Assembly: GCF_004348685.1 (NCBI RefSeq)
Contig: NZ_SMKO01000010.1
Span: 54,991-118,990, forward strand
Source: Nonomuraea deserti
GTDB lineage: Bacteria > Actinomycetota > Actinomycetes > Streptosporangiales > Streptosporangiaceae
Length of the DNA stretch: 64,000 nt
Reading direction: 5' to 3'
Shown here: positions 8,941-17,461 of the stretch, in pieces
Layout: every line of letters starts with the position of its first letter
Position numbering within the stretch: the stretch's first letter is position 1
Notes under the pieces: generated by a model
Told to the model about the DNA's origin: nothing
What the model saw: the letters and a program-made list of their open reading frames with translations, nothing else
Databases searched by the model: none
Program-made: the position numbers and the translations under genes

Positions 8941-9672
8941 ATGGACGCACGCGAAGGATCTGCGGGCGCCGGCGACAGGCGCGCCATGAAGGTCTGCATC
9001 GTCGGGGCTTCCGGGAAGCTCGGACGGTACATGGTCCGGCACGCCCTGGACCGCGGATACGAGGTGGTGGGCGTGTGCCGCGGGAAGAGCGTCGGGAAAC
9101 TCGAGGAGTTCGCGGGGCGCATCACCGTCGTCCCGGGAGCGACGGACGACCGCGAGGTCATCAGGCGCGCGGTCGCCGGGTGCGACGGGGTGCTGACGGT
9201 GCTGGTTCCCTGGGGGGTCAAGGGATACTCGACCGGGACCGCCCAGGCGGTCATGGATCACGCGCCCGCGGCAGCGCGGCTGGTCTTCTCGTGCGGGTGG
9301 CACATCACGCGCGACGGACAGGACGTGTACGGGCTCACGTTCCGGGCGTTCGTCAAGATCTTCGGCTGGCTCGGCAGGCTGGCTCGGGCCGTGGACATCA
9401 ACGACCAGGTGGAGGCGTGCCGCCGGGTGTTCGCCAGTGGCACCCGCTGGACCGTCGTGCGGGGCAGCGATCTGGAAGAGGGTGAGAGCCAGGGGCTGCC
9501 GGTGTGGAGCCGGCATGTCGGTGACCCGGTTCTCGAGAGCAACCTCACCCGCCGGGTGGACTTCGCCCTGTTCATGGTGGAGGCGCTCGTCAACGACGAA
9601 CTGGTCCACGAGGCGCCGGCGATCGTCGGCTGCCGGACGCCGTCGGCGCGTGCGTACGCCCAGCCGGCCTGA
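8941..9672 (+). CDS. NAD(P)-binding oxidoreductase (NmrA/atypical SDR type)
   Basis: 243 aa. Rossmann fold with glycine motif GASGKLGRYM about residue 22, typical of NmrA-like and atypical short-chain dehydrogenases; no YxxxK motif is obvious, so it may be a regulator-like or flavin/quinone-type reductase. ATG at 8941 has AAGGGAGG directly before it; the internal ATG at 8986 is an alternative closer to the fold's start. Controlled by the divergent TetR gene. Substrate unknown. Confidence 0.75.
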   Translation: MDAREGSAGAGDRRAMKVCIVGASGKLGRYMVRHALDRGYEVVGVCRGKSVGKLEEFAGRITVVPGATDDREVIRRAVAGCDGVLTVLVPWGVKGYSTGTAQAVMDHAPAAARLVFSCGWHITRDGQDVYGLTFRAFVKIFGWLGRLARAVDINDQVEACRRVFASGTRWTVVRGSDLEEGESQGLPVWSRHVGDPVLESNLTRRVDFALFMVEALVNDELVHEAPAIVGCRTPSARAYAQPA

Positions 9673-9720
9673 CCTGTCGGCCCGCGTGATCAGGTTCGGC
9701 GCGCGGCCGGCCACGTGCGC

Positions 9721-9752
9721 CGCCGCCCGGCTCCGATCGGAGCCGGGCGGCG
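9721..9752. terminator. bidirectional hairpin terminator
   Basis: Perfect 32-base palindrome (arms 9721-9736 and 9737-9752, centre CGATCG) between the converging ends of the oxidoreductase gene and the sigma/unknown fusion remnant. No T-tract follows, as is common in actinomycetes. Confidence 0.6.
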
Positions 9753-9768
9753 GCCCGCGCCGGGCCGT

Positions 9769-10272
9769 AACCATCCCGGCGCCCTCCTTGTTCTCGGAGA
9801 ACTCCATCACCAGGGTCTGGCCCTGGCCGACGTGGCGCGGATCGATGTCCATCCCGCCGGTCCGGACGCGGGCGGCCTTGTAGCCGACGGAGTCGCGGAA
9901 CTCCTCGATGCTGGACGGTTCCCCGCCGACGACCTCCCCGCGGCCCGGCTCGCACTGCTTGCCGAACGGCACGTAGCTGACGTCGGCGGAGACGCCCGCC
10001 TCCTTCAGGTCGCGTTCCAGCCGGTCGGCGTCCCTGAACTCGTTGATCTGGACGCTGATCGTGCCGTCGGTGTTCTGGCTCACGGCGTACGCGGGCGTCT
10101 CGGTGCCGGTCAGCAGGGGGACCGCGATGAACACCTCGGCCACCAGGTCGGCGACCGTGTGCGGGTCGTCGACGCGGCGGGTGAGAAAGCGGGTGACCGC
10201 ATCGACATGTCGCCGGTAGAAGGCCTCGAAAGCCACAGGATCTGTGGCGATCTTCGGCTGTTTGCGACGCAC
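9769..10272 (-). pseudogene. fusion remnant: ECF sigma region 2 joined to an unrelated secreted/anti-sigma-type tail
   Basis: Residues 1-50 look like region 2 of an ECF sigma factor (FEAFYRRHVDAVTRFLTRRV and DLVAEVFIAV). From residue 51 the sequence changes abruptly to what looks like the post-membrane part of a different protein (PLLTGTETPAYAVS through GQTLVMEFSENKEGAGM), the kind of small protein often encoded just behind such sigma genes. Region 4 is absent. Past residue 168 the frame stays open but turns into low-complexity sequence reaching the terminator. I read this as an in-frame deletion that fused two neighbouring genes. GTG start at 10272 with AAGGGAG about ten bases upstream. Possibly still expressed, but not as a working sigma factor. 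Confidence 0.6.
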
Positions 10273-10391
10273 CGGCCATGCTCCCTTCGTCGATTGACAC
10301 CCCTGCTTGGTGAGAAGTGGCCGAAGGGTTACAAGGCTGGACCATCGGGGCGGGTGCTGCGTGGCTCCGGCGGCGGCTTATCCTCGAAGTC

Positions 10392-11027
10392 ATGAGGGCA
10401 AGGCCGCTGACGCTCATCGAGGATGAGCTCGTCGACTACGACAAGGCTATGGAGCGCATGACCGACCTGGTCGGGCAGCGCCAGCGGGACGAACGACCGG
10501 ACACGCTCTGGCTGCTGAGCCACCCCTCCGTCTACACGGTCGGCCGCCGCACCCCGCTCGACCACCTGCCCGACCCGACGCGCGGCATCCCCGTGATCGA
10601 GACCGGGCGCGGCGGGCAGCTCACCTACCACGGGCCCGGGCAGCTCGTCGGCTATCTGATCGTCAAGCTCGACGACGACCAGGGCATCGTCGACTACGTC
10701 CGCGAGGTGGAGCTGCGGATGGTGGAGGCGCTGGGCAAGCTGGGCCTGCCGGCCGAGCGCCGCGACACGCCGCCCGGCTCCGAGCTGCTCACCGGCGTCT
10801 GGACGGCCGCGACCGGCCGCAAGGTCGTCTCCATCGGGATGCGGCAGAGCCGGGGCGTCACCAGCCACGGGTTCGCGCTCAACGTCGACGGCGACCTGTC
10901 GCCGTGGAACTGGGCGATCGCCTGCGGGATGCCCGACGTCGACATGACCTCGCTCAAGCGCGAGCTGGGCGCCGCCTCGATGGGCGACGTCCGCGCGGCC
11001 GTGGCCGCCGCCTTCGAGGCCTCCTGA
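10392..11027 (+). CDS. lipB: octanoyltransferase LipB
   Basis: Transfers the octanoyl group from octanoyl-ACP to lipoyl domains, first step of lipoate synthesis. 211 aa, usual length. Seen: LTYHGPGQLVGY, the catalytic Lys144 in GRKVVSIGMR and the nucleophile Cys178 in WAIACGMPD. ATG at 10392 fits the family N-terminus; an upstream in-frame ATG at 10317 would add an unrelated leader. No lipA is adjacent here. Confidence 0.95.
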   Translation: MRARPLTLIEDELVDYDKAMERMTDLVGQRQRDERPDTLWLLSHPSVYTVGRRTPLDHLPDPTRGIPVIETGRGGQLTYHGPGQLVGYLIVKLDDDQGIVDYVREVELRMVEALGKLGLPAERRDTPPGSELLTGVWTAATGRKVVSIGMRQSRGVTSHGFALNVDGDLSPWNWAIACGMPDVDMTSLKRELGAASMGDVRAAVAAAFEAS

Positions 11028-11034
11028 CCGGGGG

Positions 11035-11168
11035 TCAGGCGCGCGGAAACACCTGCACGTCGGCGTTGTGCCCGCTTCCGACCACCACATCGAGCAGGTG
11101 TGGAGCATGGACGCTTTCAGCGACTCGGCGACCGCCTCGGGGACATCGCGGATGTAAAGCGATGCCAT
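11035..11168 (-). pseudogene. relic of a VapBC/FitAB-type toxin-antitoxin pair
   Basis: The first 19 codons from the ATG at 11168 (MASLYIRDVPEAVAESLKA) match the ribbon-helix-helix N-terminus of FitA/VapB antitoxins. Immediately after, in the next frame, comes VHAPHLLDVVV, the pattern around the second acidic segment of PIN-domain VapC toxins, followed at once by GSGHNADVQVFPRA and a stop at 11035, a VapC-type C-terminus. So about 19 antitoxin residues and two toxin pieces remain, joined by internal deletions. Non-functional. It abuts the lipB 3' end. Confidence 0.6.
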
Positions 11169-11235
11169 GCACAAGATGCTAGAAGAGTGCAAGCACGCGG
11201 GTACGGCCCGCGGGGAGCCGTACCCCCGTCGGGCC

Positions 11236-12765
11236 TCAAGGAACGGGGACCTCGTCGATCGTGCGGCGAGGGCCCGTGAACCAGTGGCGGGCCGACAGCA
11301 CCCACCACAGCGCGATGCCGATCAGCACCACCCCCACCGCGATCGGCGCGTAGTTGACCGACGTCCAGGTGAAGTCCGGGTTGCCGGGCACGCCCTCGGG
11401 CGAGAACGGCATGATGAAGTAGATCGACACGATCACGATCTCGACGCAGGCGATCCAGCACAGAGCCTTGTACTTCCTGCCGAGCGTCCACGGGCCGGGG
11501 GTGAAGGCGTCGCCCATGCGCAGGCGGAGCCAGATCGGGATGAGGAACGCCAGGTAGAGCCCGATGACGGCGATCGACACGACCGCGTAGAACGCGACCG
11601 GCGTGGTCAGGCCGGGAGGGGCGTAGAGGGCGGGCAGGGTGATCAGCGCGGCGGTGACGCAGCCGCCGAGGATGGCGTTGACCGGGGTGCGGTTGCGGTC
11701 GACCCGCGACCACAGCCGCCAGCCGGGGATCGCGCCGTCACGCGCGAACGCGTACGTCATCCGCGACATCGACGTCACGCAGCTCATCCCGCAGAAGAAC
11801 TGGCCCACCGTGGAGATCGCGAAGATCGCCGTGGCCAGCGGGGACGACAGCGCCGTCTCGAAGATGGCGCCGACGAAGCCGCCCTGCTCGTTGAGCGCGT
11901 CCACGTTCGTCGCGGCGAACAGGAACGACAGCAGCAGGATCCACCCGCCGATGGCCGAGTAGAAGATCGACTGCCACAGCCCGCGGGCCGCGCTCTTGGC
12001 CGCGCCCTGCGTCTCCTCCGACACGTGCGCGCAGGCGTCGAAGCCGGTGATCGTGTACTGGGTGAGCAGGAAGCCGAGCGGCAGCACGTACAGCCAGAAG
12101 GGCAGCCCATCCGAGCCGGCGCCGAAGCCGGAGTTGTTGTTCGTGCCGCCGAAGACGAAGCCGAGCGACTGGTGGTCGTCCGGTGCGAAGATCAGGATGG
12201 CGACGACGATCGTGGCGCCCGCGACGTGCCACCAGACCGAGACGTTCTGCAGCAGCGAGATGAGCCGGTGGCTGTAGATGTTGATGAGGGCGTGCAGCGC
12301 GAGGACGATCACGAACAGCAGGAACGCCTGCGGGAGCGTGCCCTCCCAAGCTCCGCCGGTCAGCCGGTTGATGGTGATGTTGAGGAACGTCGCGCAGCCG
12401 TAGTCGACGGACGCGGTGACGGCGATGAGGCCGATCAGGTTGAGCCACCCGGTGAACCAGCCGTGGATCGGCTTGCCCAGCTTGGCGGCCCACCAGTAGA
12501 TGCCGCCCGCCGTCGGGTACGCCGACACCAGCTCCGACATGCAGAAGCCGATGATCAGGATGAACACGGAGATCAGCGGCCAGCCCCAGGAGATGGCGAT
12601 GGGGCCGCCGTTGTTCCAGGCCTGTCCGAAGGTGGTGAAACAGCCGGCGAGGATGGAGATGATCGAGAAGGAGATGGCGAAGTTCGAGAATCCGCTCCAG
12701 GTGCGGGCCAGCTCCTGCTTGTAGCCGAGTTCGGCGAGTCGCCTGGAATCCTCTTCAGTGGTCAC
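11236..12765 (-). CDS. APC-family amino-acid permease
   Basis: 509 aa with about twelve hydrophobic segments; N-terminal ELARTWSGFSNFAISFSIIS and the GGIYWWAA motif are typical of the APC superfamily branch containing GABA/choline/amino-acid permeases. Imports an amino acid or related amine across the cytoplasmic membrane; substrate not predictable. GTG start with GGGAG six bases upstream. An inverted repeat 36-53 bases before the start may be its operator. Confidence 0.88.
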   Translation of the reverse strand: MTTEEDSRRLAELGYKQELARTWSGFSNFAISFSIISILAGCFTTFGQAWNNGGPIAISWGWPLISVFILIIGFCMSELVSAYPTAGGIYWWAAKLGKPIHGWFTGWLNLIGLIAVTASVDYGCATFLNITINRLTGGAWEGTLPQAFLLFVIVLALHALINIYSHRLISLLQNVSVWWHVAGATIVVAILIFAPDDHQSLGFVFGGTNNNSGFGAGSDGLPFWLYVLPLGFLLTQYTITGFDACAHVSEETQGAAKSAARGLWQSIFYSAIGGWILLLSFLFAATNVDALNEQGGFVGAIFETALSSPLATAIFAISTVGQFFCGMSCVTSMSRMTYAFARDGAIPGWRLWSRVDRNRTPVNAILGGCVTAALITLPALYAPPGLTTPVAFYAVVSIAVIGLYLAFLIPIWLRLRMGDAFTPGPWTLGRKYKALCWIACVEIVIVSIYFIMPFSPEGVPGNPDFTWTSVNYAPIAVGVVLIGIALWWVLSARHWFTGPRRTIDEVPVP

Positions 12766-12800
12766 TGAGGTCTCCCTGGGGGCACGGAGGACGCTCCATT

Positions 12801-12818
12801 TGGTCTACATCTAGACCA
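12801..12818. promoter_or_regulatory. inverted repeat upstream of permease (candidate operator)
   Basis: TGGTCTA-CATC-TAGACCA, perfect seven-base arms around a four-base centre, in an AT-richer pocket before the permease gene. The half-site resembles those of GntR-family regulators; no GntR gene lies nearby in the window. Confidence 0.45.
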
Positions 12819-12872
12819 TTTCTCTCCAGGGGACAAGGAGTTACGGCCGGGTTTCGATCTCGTCATCCGACG

Positions 12873-12910
12873 GCGGAGGGAGGGCGCCAGGGCCGGCGCC
12901 CTCCCTCCGC
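12873..12910 (-). terminator. hairpin terminator after the PfpI-type gene
   Basis: Perfect 16-base stem (12873-12888 with 12895-12910) and loop AGGGCC, 15 bases downstream of the stop at 12925 on the minus strand. No T-tract. Confidence 0.65.
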
Positions 12911-12924
12911 GTCAGTTCGCGCCT

Positions 12925-13467
12925 CTACCCGAACGCGTCGGTCGCGGCCTGGCAGAAGGCCTTCAGGTCGTCCGGCTTGCGGCTGGTGACCAGCGTGTTC
13001 GGCCCGTCGGTGCACACCACGACCTCCTGGTCCACCCACGTGGCGCCGGCGTTGCGCAGGTCGGTCTGCAGGCTCGGCCAGGACGTCATCGTGCGGCCGC
13101 GTACGACGTCCGCCTCGACCAGGGTCCACGGCGCGTGGCAGATCGACGCCACCGGCTTGCCCGTGTCGAAGAACGACCGCACGAACTGCACGGCCTGCGG
13201 CACCGTACGCAGGAAGTCCGGGTTCGCCACGCCGCCGGGGAGCACGAGGCCGTCGAAGGAGCCCACGTCGACGTTGTCCACCGTGTCGTCCACGGCGAAC
13301 GTGTCTGCCTTGTCCAGGTGGTTGAACGCCTGGATCTGGCCGGGCGCGGTGGAGATCAGCCTGGGCGTGCCGCCCGCCTGCTTGACCGCCTTCCACGGCT
13401 CGGTGAGCTCGACCTGCTCGACTCCCTCAGGAGCGACGAGGAACGCGATGGTCTTGCCCTGCATCAT
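12925..13467 (-). CDS. DJ-1/PfpI-family protein
   Basis: 180 aa, full length for the family. Flavodoxin-like fold with the nucleophile elbow SICHAPW, Cys110-His111, and the glycine turn LVLPGGV. Members act as glyoxalases, deglycase-like or stress proteases/chaperones; which applies here cannot be read from sequence. ATG at 13467 preceded by GGGGGAG. Monocistronic, with a strong hairpin behind it. Confidence 0.9.
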   Translation of the reverse strand: MMQGKTIAFLVAPEGVEQVELTEPWKAVKQAGGTPRLISTAPGQIQAFNHLDKADTFAVDDTVDNVDVGSFDGLVLPGGVANPDFLRTVPQAVQFVRSFFDTGKPVASICHAPWTLVEADVVRGRTMTSWPSLQTDLRNAGATWVDQEVVVCTDGPNTLVTSRKPDDLKAFCQAATDAFG

Positions 13468-13608
13468 GCGATCTCCCCCTTGGTTTCGGCTCTTTCCCGC
13501 CCCCTATCCGACGGGTTCGGATGTATGCGGGTCGCGTCTCCAGCGGGTCGCCATAGGGTGGGATGCCAGGTCACGGGCGTGCCAGGCGGGCTGAAAATTT
13601 ACACCGCC

Positions 13609-13650
13609 GAATGAAACGAGAATGAAACAATTTTCCGTCACGCGTTGACA
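13609..13650 (+). promoter_or_regulatory. leader of the second ABC operon: direct repeat and -35 box
   Basis: GAATGAAAC occurs at 13609-13617 and 13620-13628, an 11-base spacing that places both copies on one DNA face, followed by consensus TTGACA at 13645-13650. No good -10 is seen at 17-18 bases, so an activator may be needed. The AT-rich repeat stands out against the GC-rich surroundings. Confidence 0.4.
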
Positions 13651-13713
13651 CGAGGTCTCCGTATGGTGTGCCTTTCTCTACACAGGAACCCCCCGCCTGA
13701 AGGTGAGGCACGT

Positions 13714-15531
13714 ATGAGGAAATGGTTCGCACGCCTGGCTGCGCTGGGCGTCGCGCTATTAGTAGCAGGTCAGGGCACGACGACGGCCCTTGCTCAGGAA
13801 CCGACGGCGGGGAAGAAGATCGTTCGCGTCGGCGCCACGCAGTCCATGGACTCCATGAACCCGTTCCTGGCGGTCCGCCTGGTCTCCACGTCGATCCACC
13901 GCTGGATGTACGGCTTCCTCACGGTTACCGACTCCAAGACGCTCCAGCCCAGCGCCGACCTGGCCGAGTCGTGGTCGGCGTCGGACGACGGCCTCACGTG
14001 GACGTTCAAGATCCGTGAGGCCAAGTGGTCCGACGGGCAGCCGATCACGGCCGAGGACGCCGCCTGGACGTTCAACAAGATCATGACGGACGAGGCGGCC
14101 AAGACCGCCAACGGCCCGGCGGTGGAGAACTTCGAGAGCGTCACGGCCAACGGCCAGGAGCTGACGATCAAGCTCAAGTCGCCGCAGGCGTCCATGCTGG
14201 AGAACCCGGTCCCGATCGTGCCCAAGCACGTCTGGGAGTCGGTCACCGACATGGCCGACTACGACGCCGAGAAGTACCCCACGGTGAGCAGCGGCCCGTA
14301 CTTCGCGACCGAACACAAGAAGGACCAGTACGTCAAGCTGCAGGCCAACCCCAACTACTGGCGGGGCAAGGCCAAGGTCGACGAGCTGCAGGTCATCTTC
14401 TACGACAACCCGCAGGCCGCGATCGCCGCGCTGCAGAAGGGCGAGATCGACCTGATCGGCCGGCTGGACCCGCCCGAGTTCAAGGCCATCCAGAGCGACC
14501 CCAACATCGAGGCGTGGAACACCGACGGCCGGCGGGCGAGCTACCTGCAGATCAACCACGGCGCCACCACGACCGACGACAAGCCCCTCGGCGACGGCCA
14601 CCCCGCGCTGAAGGACGTCAAGGTGCGCCAGGCGCTGCACTACGCCATCGACAAGCAGAAGCTGGTCGACGAGGTGTGGGACGGCCTGGCCAAGCGCGCC
14701 GACGGCTCGATCGTGCCGCCGATGTACAAGGACTTCTTCTGGGAGGCCACCGGCGACACCAAGGTCACCTACGATCCGGCCAAGGCCAACCAGATCCTCG
14801 ACGACGCCGGCTACAAGAAGGGCGCCGACGGCGTCCGCACGATGCCCGACGGTGACCGCAAGCTGGAGTTCCGCTTCAGCATCCACACCGACACCCCGCT
14901 CGAGGACAAGCTCGCCGAATACCTGACCGGCTTCTTCAAGGAGATCGGCATCACGCTGACCACCAAGAAGCTCGAATCCAGCAAGTTCACGGAGGAGACG
15001 GGCTACACCGGCCTGTTCGACATCGCGATCAGCGGCTGGTCGGTCAACCCCGACCCCGAAGAGGTCCTGGCCACGCACCTGTGCTCGCGCCGGCCCACCA
15101 AGGACGGCGAGGGCGGCGGCACCGAGTCGTTCTACTGCGACGAGACCTTCGAGAAGCTCTACAAGGACCAGCAGAAGGAGCTCGATCGGCCCAAGCGGGC
15201 CGAGATCATCAAGCAGATGCAGGAGCGCCTCTACACCGACGCCCCGGTCATCGCTCTCTACTACACGAACGACCTCGAGGGCTACCGCAAGGACCGCATC
15301 ACCAGCATCACCCCCATCCCCGAGGACAAGGGCCTGCTGTACGGCGGCAGCAGCTACTGGCCGTTCTACACCGTCGACGTCAAGGCCGCGGCGGCGAGCG
15401 GAGCGAGCGGTGACGGCGGCGGGTCGAACACCGGCATCATCGCCGGTATCGTCGGCGCCGTGGTGGTCATCGGACTGGGCGGATTCCTCCTGAGCAGGCG
15501 GCGCAAGAGCGTCGCAGACGAGCGCGAATGA
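13714..15531 (+). CDS. ABC substrate-binding protein (family 5) with C-terminal membrane anchor
   Basis: 605 aa peptide-type binding protein. Signal peptide residues 1-27 ends ALA|Q without a lipobox Cys; instead the C-terminus has a Gly/Ser linker, a hydrophobic segment (about residues 573-594) and RRRKSVADERE, so it should be held by a C-terminal transmembrane helix. ATG at 13714 has AAGGTGAGG before it; a longer frame from 13645 has no site. The signal region contains a CTA-TTA pair, the TTA at 13759-13761 being rare in such genomes. Start of a complete importer operon; stop overlaps the permease start (ATGA). Confidence 0.92.
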   Translation: MRKWFARLAALGVALLVAGQGTTTALAQEPTAGKKIVRVGATQSMDSMNPFLAVRLVSTSIHRWMYGFLTVTDSKTLQPSADLAESWSASDDGLTWTFKIREAKWSDGQPITAEDAAWTFNKIMTDEAAKTANGPAVENFESVTANGQELTIKLKSPQASMLENPVPIVPKHVWESVTDMADYDAEKYPTVSSGPYFATEHKKDQYVKLQANPNYWRGKAKVDELQVIFYDNPQAAIAALQKGEIDLIGRLDPPEFKAIQSDPNIEAWNTDGRRASYLQINHGATTTDDKPLGDGHPALKDVKVRQALHYAIDKQKLVDEVWDGLAKRADGSIVPPMYKDFFWEATGDTKVTYDPAKANQILDDAGYKKGADGVRTMPDGDRKLEFRFSIHTDTPLEDKLAEYLTGFFKEIGITLTTKKLESSKFTEETGYTGLFDIAISGWSVNPDPEEVLATHLCSRRPTKDGEGGGTESFYCDETFEKLYKDQQKELDRPKRAEIIKQMQERLYTDAPVIALYYTNDLEGYRKDRITSITPIPEDKGLLYGGSSYWPFYTVDVKAAAASGASGDGGGSNTGIIAGIVGAVVVIGLGGFLLSRRRKSVADERE

Positions 15532-16583
15532 CAACTCCGCTCGAAGCAGCAGAGCCCGCCGCCGCGCAGGCGGCGGGCCCTGGTGACGGGCGCTCCACCC
15601 GCAGCGGCACGCTGCGCTACGCGCTGTCGAAGGCCGGTGGGGCGCTGTTCAGCATCGCCATGGTGATCGTCGGCACGTTCTTCCTGTTCCGGATGTTGCC
15701 CGGCGACCCCGTGCGCAGCCTGGCGCAGGGGCGCAACATGACCCCGGCCCAGCTCGACCTCGAACGCAGCCGGCTCGGCCTGGACAAGCCGCTGATCCAG
15801 CAGTTCTTCGACTTCGTCGGCGACACGCTCCGCCTCGACCTCGGCATGTCGTACGAGTACAAGCGGCCCGTCCTCGACCTGATCGGCGAGCGGCTCGGCC
15901 CTACCCTGCTGCTCGCGGGAACGGGCCTGGTCATCGCGGTCAGCCTCGGCATCTGGCAGGGCACGCGGGCCGGCTGGCGCAGCGGCAGCACGTTCGACCG
16001 CTTCTCCACCGGCACGTCGCTGCTGCTGTGGTCGGTGCCGACGTTCTGGCTCGGGCTGCTGCTCATGATGGTCTTCGGGGTGGGCATCGGGCCGATCCCC
16101 GGCATCTTCCCGTTTCGCGGCATCGAGAGCGTCGACGCCCCCGACGGGTTCGCCTACGTGCTCGACGTGGCCTCCCACATGGTGCTCCCGTGCCTGACGC
16201 TGGTCGCCGTGGTCTACGCCCAATACCTCCTGGTCATGCGCTCGTCGCTGCTGGAGGAGGTCAGCCAGGACTACGTGACCGTGGCCAGGGCCAAAGGGCT
16301 GCGCGACGACGACGTACGCCGCCGCCACGCCGTCCCCAACGCCCTGCTGCCCACGGTGACGCTGGTGTTCATGCGCGTCGGGTTCGTGGTCGGCGGCGCG
16401 GTCACCGTCGAGACGATCTACACCTGGCCGGGGCTCGGCCAGCTGTTCTACGAAGCGATCAGCGTGCCCGACTTCACGCTCATGCAGGGCACGTTCCTGC
16501 TGATCACGGTGGCGGTGATCGTCATGAACACGCTGGCCGACGTGGTCTACCACATGCTCGACCCGAGAGTGAGGTCGGCATGA
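15528..16583 (+). CDS. ABC transporter permease, DppB-like
   Basis: 351 aa. After a 35-residue Ala/Gly-rich cytoplasmic leader comes the DppB-type permease with six hydrophobic segments and the EAA loop near DYVTVARAKGL. ATGA overlap with the binding-protein gene and again with the next permease. Imports with the DppC-like partner; peptide or peptide-like substrate inferred. Confidence 0.9.
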   Translation: MTTPLEAAEPAAAQAAGPGDGRSTRSGTLRYALSKAGGALFSIAMVIVGTFFLFRMLPGDPVRSLAQGRNMTPAQLDLERSRLGLDKPLIQQFFDFVGDTLRLDLGMSYEYKRPVLDLIGERLGPTLLLAGTGLVIAVSLGIWQGTRAGWRSGSTFDRFSTGTSLLLWSVPTFWLGLLLMMVFGVGIGPIPGIFPFRGIESVDAPDGFAYVLDVASHMVLPCLTLVAVVYAQYLLVMRSSLLEEVSQDYVTVARAKGLRDDDVRRRHAVPNALLPTVTLVFMRVGFVVGGAVTVETIYTWPGLGQLFYEAISVPDFTLMQGTFLLITVAVIVMNTLADVVYHMLDPRVRSA

Positions 16584-17461
16584 CCAGTGTCGCCACGACC
16601 CGCAGGCGGCAGGCGCTGAGCCGCTTCTGGGCCGACTTCCGCGGCCACCGGGCCGGCGTCGCCGGCGTGGCCGTGCTCGTCGCCGCCGTGGTGCTCGCGC
16701 TGATCGCGCCGCTGTTCATCGACCAGAGCGTGACCAGCGTCGTCGACACCACCGGCGACGACTTCGACGCGCCCAGCCTGGCGTTCCCGTTCGGCACCGA
16801 CGAGTCGGGCCGCTCGATCCTGCTGATGGTCTGGTGGGGCTCGCGCACGTCGCTGCTCATCGGCTTCCTCGCCGCCCTGCTGAGCATCGTGATCGGCATG
16901 GTCGTCGGCATCGCCGCCGGGCACTTCCGCGGCTGGCTCGGCGCCGTGCTCATGCGCGTCACCGACTGGTTCCTCGTCCTGCCCTCGCTGGTTACCGCCC
17001 TGGTGCTGGCGGCCATCCTGGGCGGCAGCACCTTCACGATCATCATGGCCATCGGCATCACCACCTGGCCGTCGACCGCCCGGCTGATCAGGGCCCAGAC
17101 GCTGGCCGTGGAGTCCAGGCCGTACATCGAGCGCTCCAAGGCGCTCGGAGCCGGCCACTGGCACATCACCACCCGCCACGTGCTGCCCAACGTGGCGCCG
17201 CTGCTGCTGGCCAGCACCACGCTGGAGGTGGCCAGCGCCATCGTGACCGAGTCGACGCTGGCCTTCCTCGGCGCCAGCGCCAACAAGACCTCGTGGGGGA
17301 CCATGCTTCGCGGCTCGTACGACTTCGGCGCGGCCAACGAGGGCGCCTGGTGGTACATCCTCATCCCCGGCCTGGCCATCCTCGCCGTCGTCATGGCGTT
17401 CACCCTGGTCGGCCGGGCTCTGGAGGCCGTGCTCAACCCCCGGCTGAGGAGGGCCTCGTGA
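16580..17461 (+). CDS. ABC transporter permease, DppC-like
   Basis: 293 aa, N-terminal helix, FPFGTDESGRSIL motif of DppC-type subunits, five-helix transport domain with EAA loop around YIERSKALGAGHW. The outside segment after helix 1 is longer than in the first importer. Start by ATGA coupling; the stop overlaps the GTG of the following ATPase gene. Confidence 0.9.
   Translation: MTSVATTRRRQALSRFWADFRGHRAGVAGVAVLVAAVVLALIAPLFIDQSVTSVVDTTGDDFDAPSLAFPFGTDESGRSILLMVWWGSRTSLLIGFLAALLSIVIGMVVGIAAGHFRGWLGAVLMRVTDWFLVLPSLVTALVLAAILGGSTFTIIMAIGITTWPSTARLIRAQTLAVESRPYIERSKALGAGHWHITTRHVLPNVAPLLLASTTLEVASAIVTESTLAFLGASANKTSWGTMLRGSYDFGAANEGAWWYILIPGLAILAVVMAFTLVGRALEAVLNPRLRRAS

Noticed and set aside
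8458..10272. 604-codon frame containing the sigma-like N-terminus
   Set aside because: After about residue 168 it is antisense to the oxidoreductase gene and shows no protein character; only the first part is kept as a remnant.
12801..12818. DasR-type dre site
   Set aside because: The half-sites fit, but they are separated by extra bases compared with the 16-base dre consensus, and no GlcNAc genes are adjacent.
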